Part shown: positions 12,731-24,667 of the stretch, one piece after another | Numbering within the stretch: the first letter of the stretch is position 1 | Layout: each line of letters starts with the position of its first letter | From: Nyssa sinensis | Lineage: Eukaryota; Streptophyta; Magnoliopsida; Cornales; Nyssaceae | NCBI GenBank assembly: GCA_008638375.1 | Contig: CM018033.1 | Coordinates: 18,869,794 to 18,933,793 of the forward strand | Length of the DNA: 64,000 bases | Direction: 5' to 3' | Notes under the pieces: generated by a model | What the model saw: the letters and a program-made list of their open reading frames with translations, nothing else | What the model was told of the DNA's origin: nothing | Databases searched by the model: none | Program-made: the position numbers and the translations under genes

Positions 12731-14900
12731 TAAACCCTACCATGTCTACCAAATGTTTGTTAAATTTTGTATTTTAGATGAGCATGAAAATATTGATATG
12801 TATGATTAATGTTTGAGGTGTATGAATCATGAGTAATACAAATGTTGTGAATGTGAATATAAGGCATTAGTACATTTCATGTTAATCATGCAATTGAAAT
12901 TCTCTAGTTTGAATTAGAAGACCTACTTGATTATATTTGGAGAATTCGTGCTCAATTGCTTTGAAAGCTTATACATGCATATCAAATGTTTGCTTAAATT
13001 TCCAACCATGTACAACTAGATATTAGATATATCCAATTAGGCTAAGTTATATCCAATTAGAAAACCAATTCAAAGACTAATCCTTGGGGGAGGAACATAG
13101 ATGGCTTATTAGTCGGTAATCTTTTGTAAGGCTCTTCAGCCAAATGTCCACAAATATATTGTTAATTAGGATGGGTCCCGCAATATTTTTGTGGCTAAAA
13201 TGACCCTTACTATATAAAACCTCCATCTCCGTAACTACTTTTTGTAAATTGAGAAAGTGTTTCAGAAAAGAAATATTTTTAAAATTTTAAAATTCAATAA
13301 CTTACAAATTATAAATCTATTTTTAATAAAATTTATATATTTGGACTCTAAAAATCGAGATATATCATACAAGACTCATATTGCATATGAAAATTTGAAA
13401 AAAAAAGTTAATATATACAGTGAAATTTTATTCCAATGAAACAATGAAACTTTATTGTTTCATTGTGAAACAAAGGAATTTCACTATCTTATTGTAAAAC
13501 TGTGAAATTTTAATGTTTTATAAAACAAGAGAAAATACACTCTCTTTTTTCACCAAAGTTTTATTCCTAGTCACCTCACGCTTTAAAAGGAGAACAAAAT
13601 AAACTTTAAGAGGAGAAATAGTGAATTTTCATTGTTTCGACAAAATAGTGAAATTTTCCTATTTTGTAAACAAGTAAAATTTATCTATTTAAATATATCA
13701 TCAAAGAATAAATCCATCATTGCAATCGATCCTCTAAAACAGTAAGATGACTCAAATTGAATTGGCCATATTCACTGTAAAAGAAAAATCTAGTATTTAC
13801 CAAAAACATTTTTATGTGGAGGCACTATCAATATGTTGTTATCTAACACCAACATTTGCTGGGTGATCTGTTAAAAGCTGCCCCCTTTGTACAAACTTGT
13901 TCTTGTTGGGTGTTCGCACCACTTAAACGAAGCAATCCCTCTTAATGATCTACGTCTTGATACACCTAGTCACCTACCAACCCTAAATCCAATATATTCC
14001 AAACATTATCTTATTTGATGCCAAAATCAGTCCCTCATTTTTTTGGGTAGATTTGTAGATTTGCAACCTCTTTTTAAGATGACTAAGCTAAAGGTAGTAA
14101 CTTGGAGATAGAAAGCTAAGAGAGAAGATTTTTATACTAGTAAAGTTTTAATGGTATAATTCATTCATAAGTTTTGATGACATAATTCATTCATAGGTTT
14201 TAAGTGCTATGGAGAACACGAACTCGACAATGGTGATGTTAATGAAGAAGGTCAGACCTCCAACCGAAGACAACGATGACATGCTCCTCCAGTCAACCAC
14301 CATAAAAAAAAAGGTTATATGATGCCAATTCAGCCATGATCAAAGCACCAACTACCCATCAGGAACAAACATCCATCGTCGAGCATCATTGCCACTAGTA
14401 ACGACGACAGAGTTTTACCATTCTAAGCCATCAACAACCCTCTCACAATAGCCCATGCACGGCTGAATCGTATATCGTCGTGCTCTACTAAAATCACAAC
14501 TGTAGCCATTATCACTGGAAACAACCTAGCCCACCATCTCTGACCAGTGCAAAACCAATTTAAATATGACAAATATTTCAAATTATCTTTTAAAAAAAAT
14601 TATTAATGACAAGTCATCAATAGTATCCTTGTTTTACAAAAAAAAATTAAAAACTACCTTGACTTGATAAGTTTAAATTTACCTTGAAATGTTTTATTGT
14701 GAGAAACTAATCAATAATTATCCCCTTTTTATTTATTATTATGGCCCCTAAATCTTGGCGGCAGCAAAGGTGACTGGCAAATAACATTGGCCCCGTTTCC
14801 CGGATTGGATGACTTTTGTGTCCGAATTAGTGCACATTGAAGGATAATGAAAAGAGGAAAAGATAGTGAATATTTTTTTTAAAAAAAAAATTTAAAAAAA
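12731..14900. other. Unassigned AT-rich region
   Basis: No gene or element boundary recognised. There is a 10-bp perfect inverted repeat with 6-base loop at 13441-13466 (acaatgaaac / gtttcattgt), several related 'tgaaatttt' and 'gtttcattg' stretches to 13680, and a roughly 27-bp duplication around 14150-14200. 14210-14560 is less AT-rich, but no frame stays open. Confidence 0.4.
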
Positions 14901-14973
14901 AAAAACTCACATTACCATGAAAATACTAATTTCGAGGGCCTGTCTATTTACCGAAAAAACAAAAAATTCGAGG

Positions 14974-14977
<4 letters not shown>

Positions 14978-15005
<28 letters not shown>
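14978..15005 (+). repeat. (CT)n microsatellite in probable 5' leader
   Basis: A pure CT run about 115 bases before the start codon at 15123. Pyrimidine-rich leaders of this kind are common upstream of plant genes, which supports the coding call that follows. Confidence 0.8.
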
Positions 15006-15008
<3 letters not shown>

Positions 15009-15122
15009 CGGATTCTTCATCCCTCACTCTTCTAAAGCCCCCGTGTTTTTCGAATTTCCTAACTCTGTCTCTCATTTTCTAATCGGATTTGATTGGTCTC
15101 GTAAACAATTATTACTGTTCCG

Positions 15123-15566
15123 ATGAGGATTCGAAAATTCTCAATGAACTCTGTTTCTGCTGTTGCTACTACCCATTCCATTGCTTCATCCATAGATTCA
15201 TCCTCCTCAGCACGATCCCATTCATCAACTTCCCCGACCCGCTGCGAAGGTCTCGATCTACTGGTGAAGGCAATCCACCATGTCTCGGCTGGATCAGTAG
15301 TGGGTGTTCCATACATACAGAGGAAAGTCATCAGGAGAAGAAGAAGAGCTCTGAGATTCAACAAGCTTGTCATAACTGAATTGTTCAAGCGCGAAGAAGA
15401 AGAGGAAGATCGAGAAAATGAAGGACTACCTGAGTCAAATTCAATGTCAAAAAGGCAGAGGAGAGTGATGGCATTGCCATCGAAGTATCAGGATTCTGTT
15501 CTTCAGCCATGGAAGCCCTGTACTCGTCGACGACGATCGATCAGGATCCGTGATGAATTGAATTAG
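15123..15566 (+). CDS. Small basic plant protein, unknown function
   Basis: A 147-residue intact frame, apparently one exon. The N-terminus (about residues 8-40) is rich in Ser, Thr and Ala. A middle block, about 43-80 (GLDLLVKAIHH...VPYIQRKVIRRRRR), is strongly basic. It is followed by an acidic E/D run near 90-99. The C-terminus carries a motif that looks conserved (RVMALPSKYQDSVLQPWK) and an RRRR tract. The two arginine clusters could act as nuclear localisation signals (inference). The ATG at 15123 is preceded by a CT-rich leader. The Ser/Thr-rich lead-in, basic core and absence of stops contrast with the decayed frames elsewhere. I think it belongs to an uncharacterised plant-specific family, but I cannot name it. 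No repeat-derived domain is visible. Confidence 0.75.
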   Translation: MRIRKFSMNSVSAVATTHSIASSIDSSSSARSHSSTSPTRCEGLDLLVKAIHHVSAGSVVGVPYIQRKVIRRRRRALRFNKLVITELFKREEEEEDRENEGLPESNSMSKRQRRVMALPSKYQDSVLQPWKPCTRRRRSIRIRDELN

Positions 15567-18109
15567 TGTTCTTTGTTTCTCATATGGGTTTTCCGGATTT
15601 AATCTTAATTTGTCCGTCTTCTCAGTGGAAGACTCATACTAATCTTTTTTCTTTCAATTATCATCTTAAATTGGTATTTTTCTACATATTCTGTTTTTTG
15701 ATTTGCTATTCGATCTCAAAAGTTTTGAGAAGAAATGGAAATTTTCCAACTTGGTATTGGACTTAGTTTCAGATCTCTGCAAATTTAGCTATGATAGAGC
15801 TTGGATTGAAGAGGAAATCCCGAAGATAATGATGTACTGCAATAGTTCAAGTTCTTGAAATATATTTCAATATTTTCAGTCTCTGTTTCAATCATTCCTT
15901 ACATTCAATAATATTTTTAATATTGGAAATGCTTGATAAAAACTATCTATATACTATAGTGCGTATTGATACTCTGTTTGATAAGAAAATTAGTTTTATG
16001 AATTGATTTTCTTTGACAGTATGCTTTTTTTTTTTCATTATCATTGGGTCCATATTTTGCTCATTTTTTTGGTTGGATTGTTCTTCCTGGACATTCTCTT
16101 TCTGTGTAGCCACCAATGTTGGAGCTTAGATTGTTGCTCTGGCTATGTCATCTGATAACATTGAGAGCACTAGGTTTCTAAATCAAAGTACAAACTTTCT
16201 CCCCATCTGATTCGAAATTAATTGTGTTGCAAATGTTGCAGTTGTTTCGAGATCTTTAACTTCTGTGTCTACACACCATGGAGACATGGTGGACACAAGG
16301 GCATGTTAAAATTAGCACTCTGCTGCTCTGGTTCCCATTCCTTGTACCAGGCCTCTTAGGTAACTGCTCAGATTTTGAGCAGAATTGATCCTCGATTAGT
16401 TTCAGTTTCTAGCTCTTGAAACTTCACTAATTCTCAGAAGTTGTAATTTTTGAAAATGCACAATCATTTGTGTAAGAAAGCAAATTCTTTGAGCACTTAG
16501 AGCAATTAGTAATACAATGCATCAGTAGTAGTTTTGTTTTTGGAAATGCTTGAAAATTTTGAGCTTGACATTTGACTTTCTTCTTCAAGTTTTGCAGGGT
16601 CTAAATCTCCTTCTGCAGCCTAAAGCAACACTAAAGAATTCAATGTCAAGGTACAGATAATCAGTAATGCATCAGCCAAATTTATAGTGTGTATTTTATT
16701 ATTCCTAAATTAGTCACCACAATCCTTGATCAACCCAAACAATTCTCAAATGATATGGCTTTTATTTTCTATGACTTGCATTACTCTTTGTGCCTTTCAC
16801 CATGAACTGTGTATAGGCTAGGATTTGATGCTTCAACTGCTGGAACCAACACCAATACTTGGTGGGGTGGAAGACCTTCAATTTAGCTGTCCAATTTTTT
16901 ATCTAGTTACCCCTTTTCTTTTTCCCTTTTTTCTGTTCTAAATCTTTTATATAAATGTTCGTGTATGTGTGTGTGTGTATACACACATCAGAACCTGTTC
17001 TGTTTAGCTGGATGATCACATTGTTAGTCCCATGAAATAAGATATATTGCTTCACAGTCTTCTCTCAGTAGTTGAGTATTCTCCCAGTTACATCTAAAAA
17101 TTAATGTTTTCTGAGTTTGTCATTGAGGTTTTTCTTGCTCGATGCTGAAACTATATTTTAAGAAAACAGCATTGGGGAAGCATGAAAACCTCCCATCATT
17201 TTCCTTCTCCAACGCAGCACTTCCAGGCTACAGCATTCAAATTTGTTATCACCGCAATGATTAAAAAAAAAAAAACTCTTTTTGTTCTGCTGACTGAATG
17301 TATGTTCTTAGAACAAGGAAAAAGCATTGAACGCATAAATGGATGGTTTGGGTTAAAGTTTTAAAATTTGAAACTCTCGTCACTGCTAGTGCTGATAAGC
17401 AGTCTCTAATCGCACATTTTATCAGATTTTGCAGCTCAATGTTGTTGAATTATCTGAGAGCACCGCACAAAGGTGGGAAGATGAGATAACCAGGTAGAAG
17501 GAACTAACCACAAAAGGTATCTTAGTGACAACACAAAGGACAGTCAAAGATGATAAGTAGTCTCAAGTTCGACTCCTTTGCAATCACCCACCCATTGCAA
17601 GACGTAAGTCTTGTTATTTCTAAAGACTGATTATTCGGGTCAGAAAATTTAAAAAAACAGATGAAACTAGAATAATGTTTGATGTCTGGGATTCTTTTGA
17701 CATAATAGAGTAGAAGGAATTGATTCAATACAACTAAAGAGTTTTGTTAGTACACTTGGCCAAGAAAGTTTGCTTTGCCCACTTCCCCTATATTTTGTCA
17801 GTGCGTTCATGATATTTAAACTTGACTGAACTAGGATGAAATTTGTTAAGTTAATATAGTCAGTTTTTAGTTCAATTTTTTTTTCTTGGTTTGAAAAAAA
17901 GAAAAGAACATGTTTAATCTCAATTTGATTGGGCGATTTTAAATAGAATTTTTTTGATAATTTAGTGAAAAAAATAAAGTACAAAATAATTCTAAAACCT
18001 AATAAATAAAAAGTACAAAATATTTGTGTCATTTATATACAGCAAAAATTATAATAAGTTAAATATCGAGAAGCTCTGCCTTCTATCTGGGTTTCTATTA
18101 TATTCTGTT
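15567..18109 (+). other. Downstream region with possible exon remnants
   Basis: No long frame. Two stretches look like exons with proper splice contexts. One is about 16598-16650, after 'ttttgcag' and before a 'gtacag' donor. The other is about 16818-16887, after 'gtgtatag', reading to a stop with a WWGG motif. Joined, they stay in frame. A stretch near 16111-16172 also has splice-like borders but contains a stop. They could be the end of an untranslated or alternative transcript of the 15123 gene, or a decayed gene. From 17400 to 18109 I see nothing coding. Confidence 0.25.
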
Positions 18110-19615
18110 ACAGTTATTTGAGTCTTCTTCTACAAGTTTTCAACAAAGTTTCCTTCTGGTTCATCGTTCTTCCATTTCTCCATCTCCATTCACTGCTTCA
18201 AGTCTTAATCATCATCACCCTAAACCATCTCACCCTTCCATTCCTCCATCTCTATTCATCCATTCCACTTTTTCTTTCATCTCTTCTATCAAGACTCAAC
18301 CAAATTATATACACATGTCATGGATGGATTTCACAAATTTGCAAATGAGAAATGAGATGGAGCACGTTGGTACAAGAAGATCTGTAAAAAAGGAAAGATC
18401 GGAAGTTGTTACAATGGAGGATACAACAATTGGAATGATCAGAACGATAGAAGAAATGCGTATTGACAATGTAAATCTCAGGAAATGCTGCTAAATGAGT
18501 CACAAGAATTAAAGAATACGACTCTTGAAAGATCAATGGGTACGAACGGTCCAGAGGAAGGTGAGATAACATAGGGCCCTTACTGTCATGAGCAGATCTT
18601 GAAATAAGGGCAGAGAAATATGGAATTTCACATACCAGGGCTAAATGTGTTGCAAAATAATCAAAATTTGCAAGGTTCAGTCATGAAGCAAGAGCAGAAT
18701 GGAATTGCTATAGATAGACCTTGGGCAAAGTTGTTTGAAGCAAACCGTATCAAAGAAAATAGTGTTCAGTTGCATTTCATTCAGTCACAAGAGCAGGAGA
18801 GAATGAATAAAGTTCAGCTAGAGAAACCTGATATAATTGAGTAGTTGAATGTGTGGGAGAACAAGCTGGTGGGGTATGTTATGGGGATAAAATTACCTTT
18901 TAAGAGAATGCTGGTATTTTGGAGAACAATGGGAATAATTCAGATCCACTCTTTGAAGAATGGAATATTTCTATGTGAATGCAAGAATGATGACAATAAA
19001 ATGAAGGTAATGGAGGAAGGGCCATGATCTGTTGAAAGCATGCCACTAATCCTTAGAGCAACTCCGAGGGGGAGTTGCATCAGGGGTGGCAAACACATAA
19101 CCACCTGTAACCGTCAAAATGCTATCCCAAATTCTACTATTTTGGACTCCAACGGAAGTGGCATCAAGGGTTGGAAAATGGCAGCAATGGTCTTGGGGTG
19201 GCAATTAACTCTGGAGAGAGAAATGGAGAGGTTGCATAAAGCCGTTTCTGCCATTTTCAAGTTTTACTGTTCTCTCAACGGCTCTATTCAACCACAAAAA
19301 TCCAACCAAAAAATTCCATAAATACAGAGAGACAATGAGATTTTGAAAGAGAAAACTTACCAAAGGTCGGAAAATCACTTGCCATGAAAAATAGCTTGCT
19401 GTGCAAAATCGCTTCCTGCTCTTGATTTTTTTTCAAACCTTGGGGTTGGTGATGGCAGATTTGAAGAAGGAGGCACAGAGGGAGGGAAAGGGGAAGGAGG
19501 TGCAGAGAAGAAGGGGAAGGAGGAGGAGGCGAAGCTCTGGTTTGGGGAAGAATGGGCGCAGGGGAGGGGGGAAAGAAATACAGAGCCGTCTCTGTTTGGC
19601 TCCCTCCCTATTTGG

Positions 19616-19617
<2 letters not shown>

Positions 19618-19674
<57 letters not shown>
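19618..19674. repeat. (CT)n(AT)n compound microsatellite
   Basis: A CT run directly followed by an AT run inside the DNA transposon. Open frames across it encode only Ser-Leu or Tyr-Ile runs. Confidence 0.9.
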
Positions 19675-19680
<6 letters not shown>

Positions 19681-19710
19681 GATACTCATTTAAAATAAAT
19701 GTTTTACATT

Positions 19711-20200
19711 AGTTAATTGTTTTAGATTTTAAATTGTATTTTTAAATTAATTTAATTTTTATAATTTAAATTGAATGCTTTAATTTTAGCTTATTTATTT
19801 ATTTATATATTTTTGTTAATTTAGGGTGAATTTATTTTATTTAGATAATTTTTATAATTGAAGATTTTTTTTTCTATTTTAGTTAATTATTATTTAGAAT
19901 TTAAATTAATTTAATTTTTGTAATTTTAATTGAATGTTTTAATTTTAGCTTATTTATTTATTTATATATTTTTGTTAATTTAGGGTGAATTTATTTTATT
20001 TAGCTAATTTTTATAATTGAAGATTTTTTTTTATATTTTAGTTAATTGTTATTTAGAATTTAAATTAATTTTTTAATTAAATTAATTTTTGTAATTTAAA
20101 TTAAATGTCTTAATTTTAGTTTATTTATTTATTTTTGTTAATTTAGGGTGAATTTATTTATTTAGCTAATTTTTATAATTGAAGAATTTTTTTAAGTTTA
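19711..20200 (+). repeat. Tandem repeat of about 160 bp, three copies
   Basis: Units begin with agttaatt at 19711, 19881 and 20040. Each contains 'ttagggtgaattta' (19821, 19980, 20143) and ends with a T-run after 'ataattgaaga'. Periods are about 170, 159 and 160. Confidence 0.9.
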
Positions 20201-20639
20201 ATTATATTTTTTAATAAAAAATATTAAAATATTAAAATGGCACCCTATTTTAGCACTCGCTATTAGAGCAGATTTATAATTCAGATGTGCCAAAACACTT
20301 GTTGAATATTATAAATGGGTGATTTGGCACCCCCAAAATACAAACTCCCTTTGGAGTTGCTCTTAAACCCTGGACTAGTGATTTCAATCTGGAAAGAAAG
20401 ACACCATATCAGAGGGTAATATGATTGAGAATTCCAATGTAATTAGGGGAGGTGCAACTTGTAGAAAGGAAAGGCAAAATTGGATAAGGTTGAAGGGGAA
20501 GGCTGCAGTTGTTCACAACTCAAAAATAGGAACTGTGGTTGATATTCAAAGCAAGTCAAGGAAACTTGATGAACCAATGGGAAGAAACACTTTTGCTGCT
20601 CTCTAAAACCAGGAGATGGCGGCTCAATTGCAAGGAGAA

Positions 20640-23310
20640 TGTAGCAGGGATCAGTTGAAGGGCAGTTAATATCCCCAGTTCTTATGAGATAACCCATAGG
20701 GGGAGGAAAAAGTTAAAAAGAGAAGTAGCAGCTTGGAATATTAGGGGGCTTAGCAACCCTCTAAAACAAAAGGCGGTTTGAAATCTAATAAGAAGTCAAA
20801 AGGTGGATATTATGGATATTCTTGAGGCCCAAAGTTAGAATGGAAAATAAAAATGGAATTCATAAAATATGCTTAGAGGATTGGAATATGGTGCACAGCG
20901 GACAAGAGTCAAGGATAAGTAGAATATGGGTTAGATGGAATAATCAGAGCATGGTTGTTAACATTATCAGAAAATCTACTCAAGCTATTACTTGCGTAGC
21001 GACAACAAAGGACACTTAAAAAGGATTTTGGGATCTCTTTCATTTATGGATATAATAAAGCATTAGCTAGAAGAAGTTTATGGGAATAACTCACTCAGTT
21101 AAAAGGAACAATGGCTGATCAACCCTGGTTATTACTTGGGGATTTCAATATTATTGGAAGCTGAGAAGAGAAATCAGGTAGTAAAAGTTTTGACCGGAAT
21201 GCAATAGAAGAGTTCAATTCTTGCATTAGAGAGGTGGGTTTAGAAGATCTTTTCACTAGAGGCTATTATTTTACATGGAATAATAAGAAGGATGATGGGA
21301 AGAATGTATTATGTAAGCTGGATAGAATGATGGTGAATGATAAATGGCTAAATATGCTATAGCTGAGTCAAATGAAAAAGGTGAGAAACTCATTCCAGTT
21401 TTTTAACTATTGAATGAATCATAGAGAACTTGCTTCTTTGATAGCAGAATCTTGGCAAGAATCAGTGCAGATTGGGCCTATGCTCAGTAGTAGCATCAAA
21501 CTTAGGAAGTTGAAGCCTGTATTGAGGAATTTAAATTGCAAGTTCTTTAGTAATATTGCCCTGAGGGTTCAAGAAGTTAAAGAACAATTTGAAAAGGCTC
21601 AAAGGCAGTTGTTTCAAAATTCAATTAGTGCATATTTGAGCAGAATGGAGAAAGAGTTGCCTAGGAAATATAATGAGTTAAGTTGGGCATAGAGTTTTTT
21701 TTTTAGACAGAAATCCAGAGTCAAATGGCTTAAACTTGGTGACAGGAATACATAATTTTTTCATAAGAAAGTCGATGGGCATAAAAACAGAAACAAGATT
21801 ATGAGTATAAAGGATAGGTTTGGTAATATTCTGACTAAACCAATGGAGAAAAAGAATGACGCTAGATGATTTTTTAAAAGAATTGCTTGGAACATGAAAG
21901 AATTATTCAGATTATTCTAAAGCTAAACTTAAAGAAGTTCTTCACATCGAACTAACGGATGATCAAAGAACAAAGCTGCTCAAGGATATTACTACTGAAG
22001 AAATCAGAGCCAGTATGTTCAATATAAATGGTAAAAAGGCACTTGGGCTAGATCATTTTGGGGATGCTTTATTTCAAAAAACTAGGGATTGGTTGGTTAT
22101 GAAGTAATAAGAGCAGTGCAACACTTTTTCAGAACATGCCATATATTGAAGGAATAGAATGCAAAGTTCCCAAGGTGAGAAACCCCTCAAGTATGAAAAT
22201 TTTTAGACCCAATGCTTGTTGTAATTCGTTGTGTAAATGCACATCAAAGCTTATTGCTGACAGACAAAAGCCAACCTTGCCAAGTTTAAAAAGCTTAGAC
22301 CAAACTACAGTTATCCCTGGCAGAAATATCAGTAATAACATATTTCTCATGCAAGAGGTTTTGAAAAATTACCATAGGGACCCTTTAGCCTCAATATGTG
22401 CCTTCAAGATAGATTTAATGAAGGCTTATGACTTTATGGATTGGAATTTTATCATTGATGTTCTAAGGTGATGAGGTGAACTCACAAAGTAATGGGATGG
22501 ATTATAGAGTGCATTGCTACACCAAGATTCTCAATCAAAATAAACGGGAGTCTAGAGGGATATTTTGCAGGAGGAAAGGGACTTAGGCAAGGAGATCCAC
22601 CGTCTCCCTATCGATCTATTCACCACAGGAATGAAAGTGTTTACCAAAGTTATGGAATGACATATCAGAAGCTAAGTCATATCATGTTTGCAGATGATTT
22701 GTTTATAATGGAAGTTGTTGATCAAGGATTCTTAGCAAAAATCAAGAAAACTTTCGTTGACTTTGAGCGCATGGTAGGACTTAAGAAAATATGCAGAAAA
22801 GTTTAGCTTATTTTGCTAGTGTTATAAGAGCAGAAAAGGAACAATTATTATAGGAGTTGGGTATAAAAGAAGGAACTCAGTGACTTACCTTGGTGTTCCT
22901 CTTATAATAACTACACTGAAGTCAGTAAACTCTAAAAGGCTTATTAGAAAGATTTCAGACAAAACTCAACATTTGACCGAAAAATGTTTGACTTAAGCTA
23001 TAATTGGTATTGTCAGTTCTTAGTAGTATGTAACTTTATTGGTGCACCATATTCATATTGCCAAAATCTACTGATTAAGGGAGTTGAAAAGATACTGAGA
23101 GTAATCCTCTAGTCTAGTTTCAAAATTCAACACAAGAGGGCAAAAGTGAAATGGGAGGATGTTTGAGTTCTTAAAAAAGAAGGGGGATAAGGTATAAAAA
23201 GATGTGATAAAATTCTGAATAGAAGCAAGATGCAAAATTGTGGATTAGTTGTTTTTGCCTAAGAGAGTTTTTCCTTCTTTAATTGAGGTGTTGGAAAATG
23301 TGTTTTTATA
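20640..23310 (+). pseudogene. LINE ORF2 (endonuclease-reverse transcriptase), decayed
   Basis: The endonuclease begins near 20725 with 'WNIRGLSNPLKQ' and has the LGDFNI motif at 21135-21152, followed by the YYFTWNN and KLDRMMVN regions. A linker runs about 21400-22000 (RVKWLKLGDRNT). Reverse transcriptase runs about 22130-22800 with 'SKLIADRQK', 'IPGRNISNNIFLMQEV', 'AFKIDLMKAYD', 'GLRQGDPPSPY' and the catalytic FADD at 22687-22698. C-terminal pieces with 'YLGVPL' lie near 22880. Many stops and frameshifts are present. ORF2 normally nicks target DNA and copies LINE RNA at the break; this copy cannot make a full protein. Confidence 0.88.
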
Positions 23311-23560
23311 ATCTTCAGTTGTTGGGCAGTGAGGCAAGTTGAGTTGATAACTATCTGTTTATTAACAGGATTATTAGGTTGTGATGTTCTCAGTATGATT
23401 GCCTACTTTGTTGTATTTGTTATAGGGGTTATTTCAAGCTTTCCATATTGGGTAGATTTTGCTTTTCTCTTTTGGTTTGATATATTGTTGTTCTATCTTT
23501 ATGAATTGTACGGGAAATTTCCCCTTCCTTTGGTTTGAATCATATTCCCTTACAAAAAAA

Positions 23561-23983
23561 TATATCAGTGTAAACATATTTTTTTTCTTTATTTTAAAAC
23601 TAACAATCTATTGTTGACCAAACATAATGTCAGCATTGTAATTTTATTGAAGAAGATAAAATAGGAAGTACAAACTTTTACTATTTATAAGGAATAATCT
23701 TGTACATGTAGGAATTTTTTATCCTCTTAAATATTGTTAAGAGTCATTAAGTCCCTAGGAGCTAAAATTATGAATTTTTCATACTTATTTTAAATTACTA
23801 TATATATATATATATATATTCTCTAGGGAATGTACCTGTGCATATAAATATATACAAGTCTATGTAAGCATATATTAAACTCTAATAATTCACAGATTTA
23901 GAGAATGGCAAAAAAGTCTTGCATTGAAATTTTACTTCTCTATTATTATTTTATAAAAAATTGAAAAATATAAAAAAACTTTA
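23561..23983. other. AT-rich spacer
   Basis: About 420 bases between the LINE tail and the MULE. A TA microsatellite lies at about 23797-23819. Nothing else recognised. Confidence 0.5.
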
Positions 23984-24667
23984 GGGTTAATACACTTATC
24001 TCCCCCGTGGTTTCTAATAATTGCAAATATCTCCCCTATGATTTCTTAAATAATACTGACCCCCCTATCAAACATGTCGAAGCAAATGGCATTAACGACG
24101 AAGTTAAAATTATGAAATTTCCCATTGTACAAAATATGGTAAAATATTATAAAAACATCAATCTGCGTGAAAAGACAACATTGCCCCTCTGTCGTTTATG
24201 CACCCTAAACGACGCTCCGATTCTCTCAAGATTTGCAAATCTCATTTCAATCCTCTCAATCTCTCTGATTCCCTCACGATTTGGATGAACTTTGATTGTT
24301 CAATCAAATCTACATCAATTGTTCTCTTAATCGATGATAGGCGAAGCTTCGTACCGATTGTGAAGACCAAGTTTGATGATCTGAAGGTGCATGATCATCG
24401 TTTTGGTTGAGGTAAGTGTTGATTTCCATCCATTTTTAAGGTTTTTGGGTGTTTGTTGTTTGAATCATCTATAAAGTAGTTAAATAAGAAAAAAAAATTG
24501 GATTTTTAGGTTAAGGTTTTTGTTACCTAGGGTTTATGAGTTAGGGTTTTTGTTACTTGGGGTTTTTGAGTTAGGATTTTTGTTCTTTGCATTTAAGGTT
24601 AGAACAATTCGGATTTTGAGTTTAGGGTTTTTGTTAGTCTAGATTTCTAAGTGAAGGAGGGAGGGTT

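Larger units (their letters stand above)
19056..20362. mobile_element. Non-autonomous DNA transposon, PIF/Harbinger-like
   Basis: The ends are perfect 10-bp inverted repeats, GAGCAACTCC at 19056-19065 and GGAGTTGCTC at 20353-20362. They are flanked by TTA on both sides (19053-19055 and 20363-20365). A TTA duplication with such ends points to PIF/Harbinger (Tourist-like) elements. At 1307 bp it is long for a MITE, and it has no transposase frame. Inside are a CT/TA microsatellite and three copies of a roughly 160-bp AT-rich unit. Its removal restores the host LINE ORF1 frame, which confirms both ends. Confidence 0.85.
18318..20606 (+). pseudogene. LINE ORF1 (DUF4283-like), interrupted
   Basis: The first ATG at 18318 opens a frame of changing phase. 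18620-19052 gives the recognisable part: 'RPWAKLFEANR', then after a stop near 18842 'WENKLVGYVMGIKLPF' and 'KNDDNKMKVMEEGP'. That order is the DUF4283 pattern of plant LINE ORF1 proteins, the nucleic-acid-binding partner of ORF2. The frame enters a DNA transposon after 'PLIL' at 19052 and resumes at 20366 with 'PWTSDFNLERK', again typical of the family. Taking out 19056-20362 and one TTA rejoins these in frame. A further C-terminal piece runs 20421-20606. Stops and at least one frameshift make it non-functional. Confidence 0.8.
18110..23560 (+). mobile_element. L1-type LINE retrotransposon, decayed
   Basis: The order is a pyrimidine-rich leader (18110-18317), an ORF1 with DUF4283-like content, an apurinic-type endonuclease, a reverse transcriptase with FADD, and a short A-run near 23554-23560. 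The structure is that of plant L1 elements. ORF1 is split by a DNA transposon (19056-20362). The 5' limit is approximate, and I could not settle on a target duplication. Confidence 0.85.

Noticed and set aside
16111..16650. Short motifs (SSDN, LQP followed by N and M) faintly like photosystem protein PsbY
   Set aside because: Matches are only four to six residues, lie in different frames with stops between, and the following WWGG stretch does not fit that protein.
17555..17600. B-box-like 'agttcgactcc' suggesting a tRNA gene or SINE
   Set aside because: No A box at the right distance, no cloverleaf, and no poly-A or T tail.
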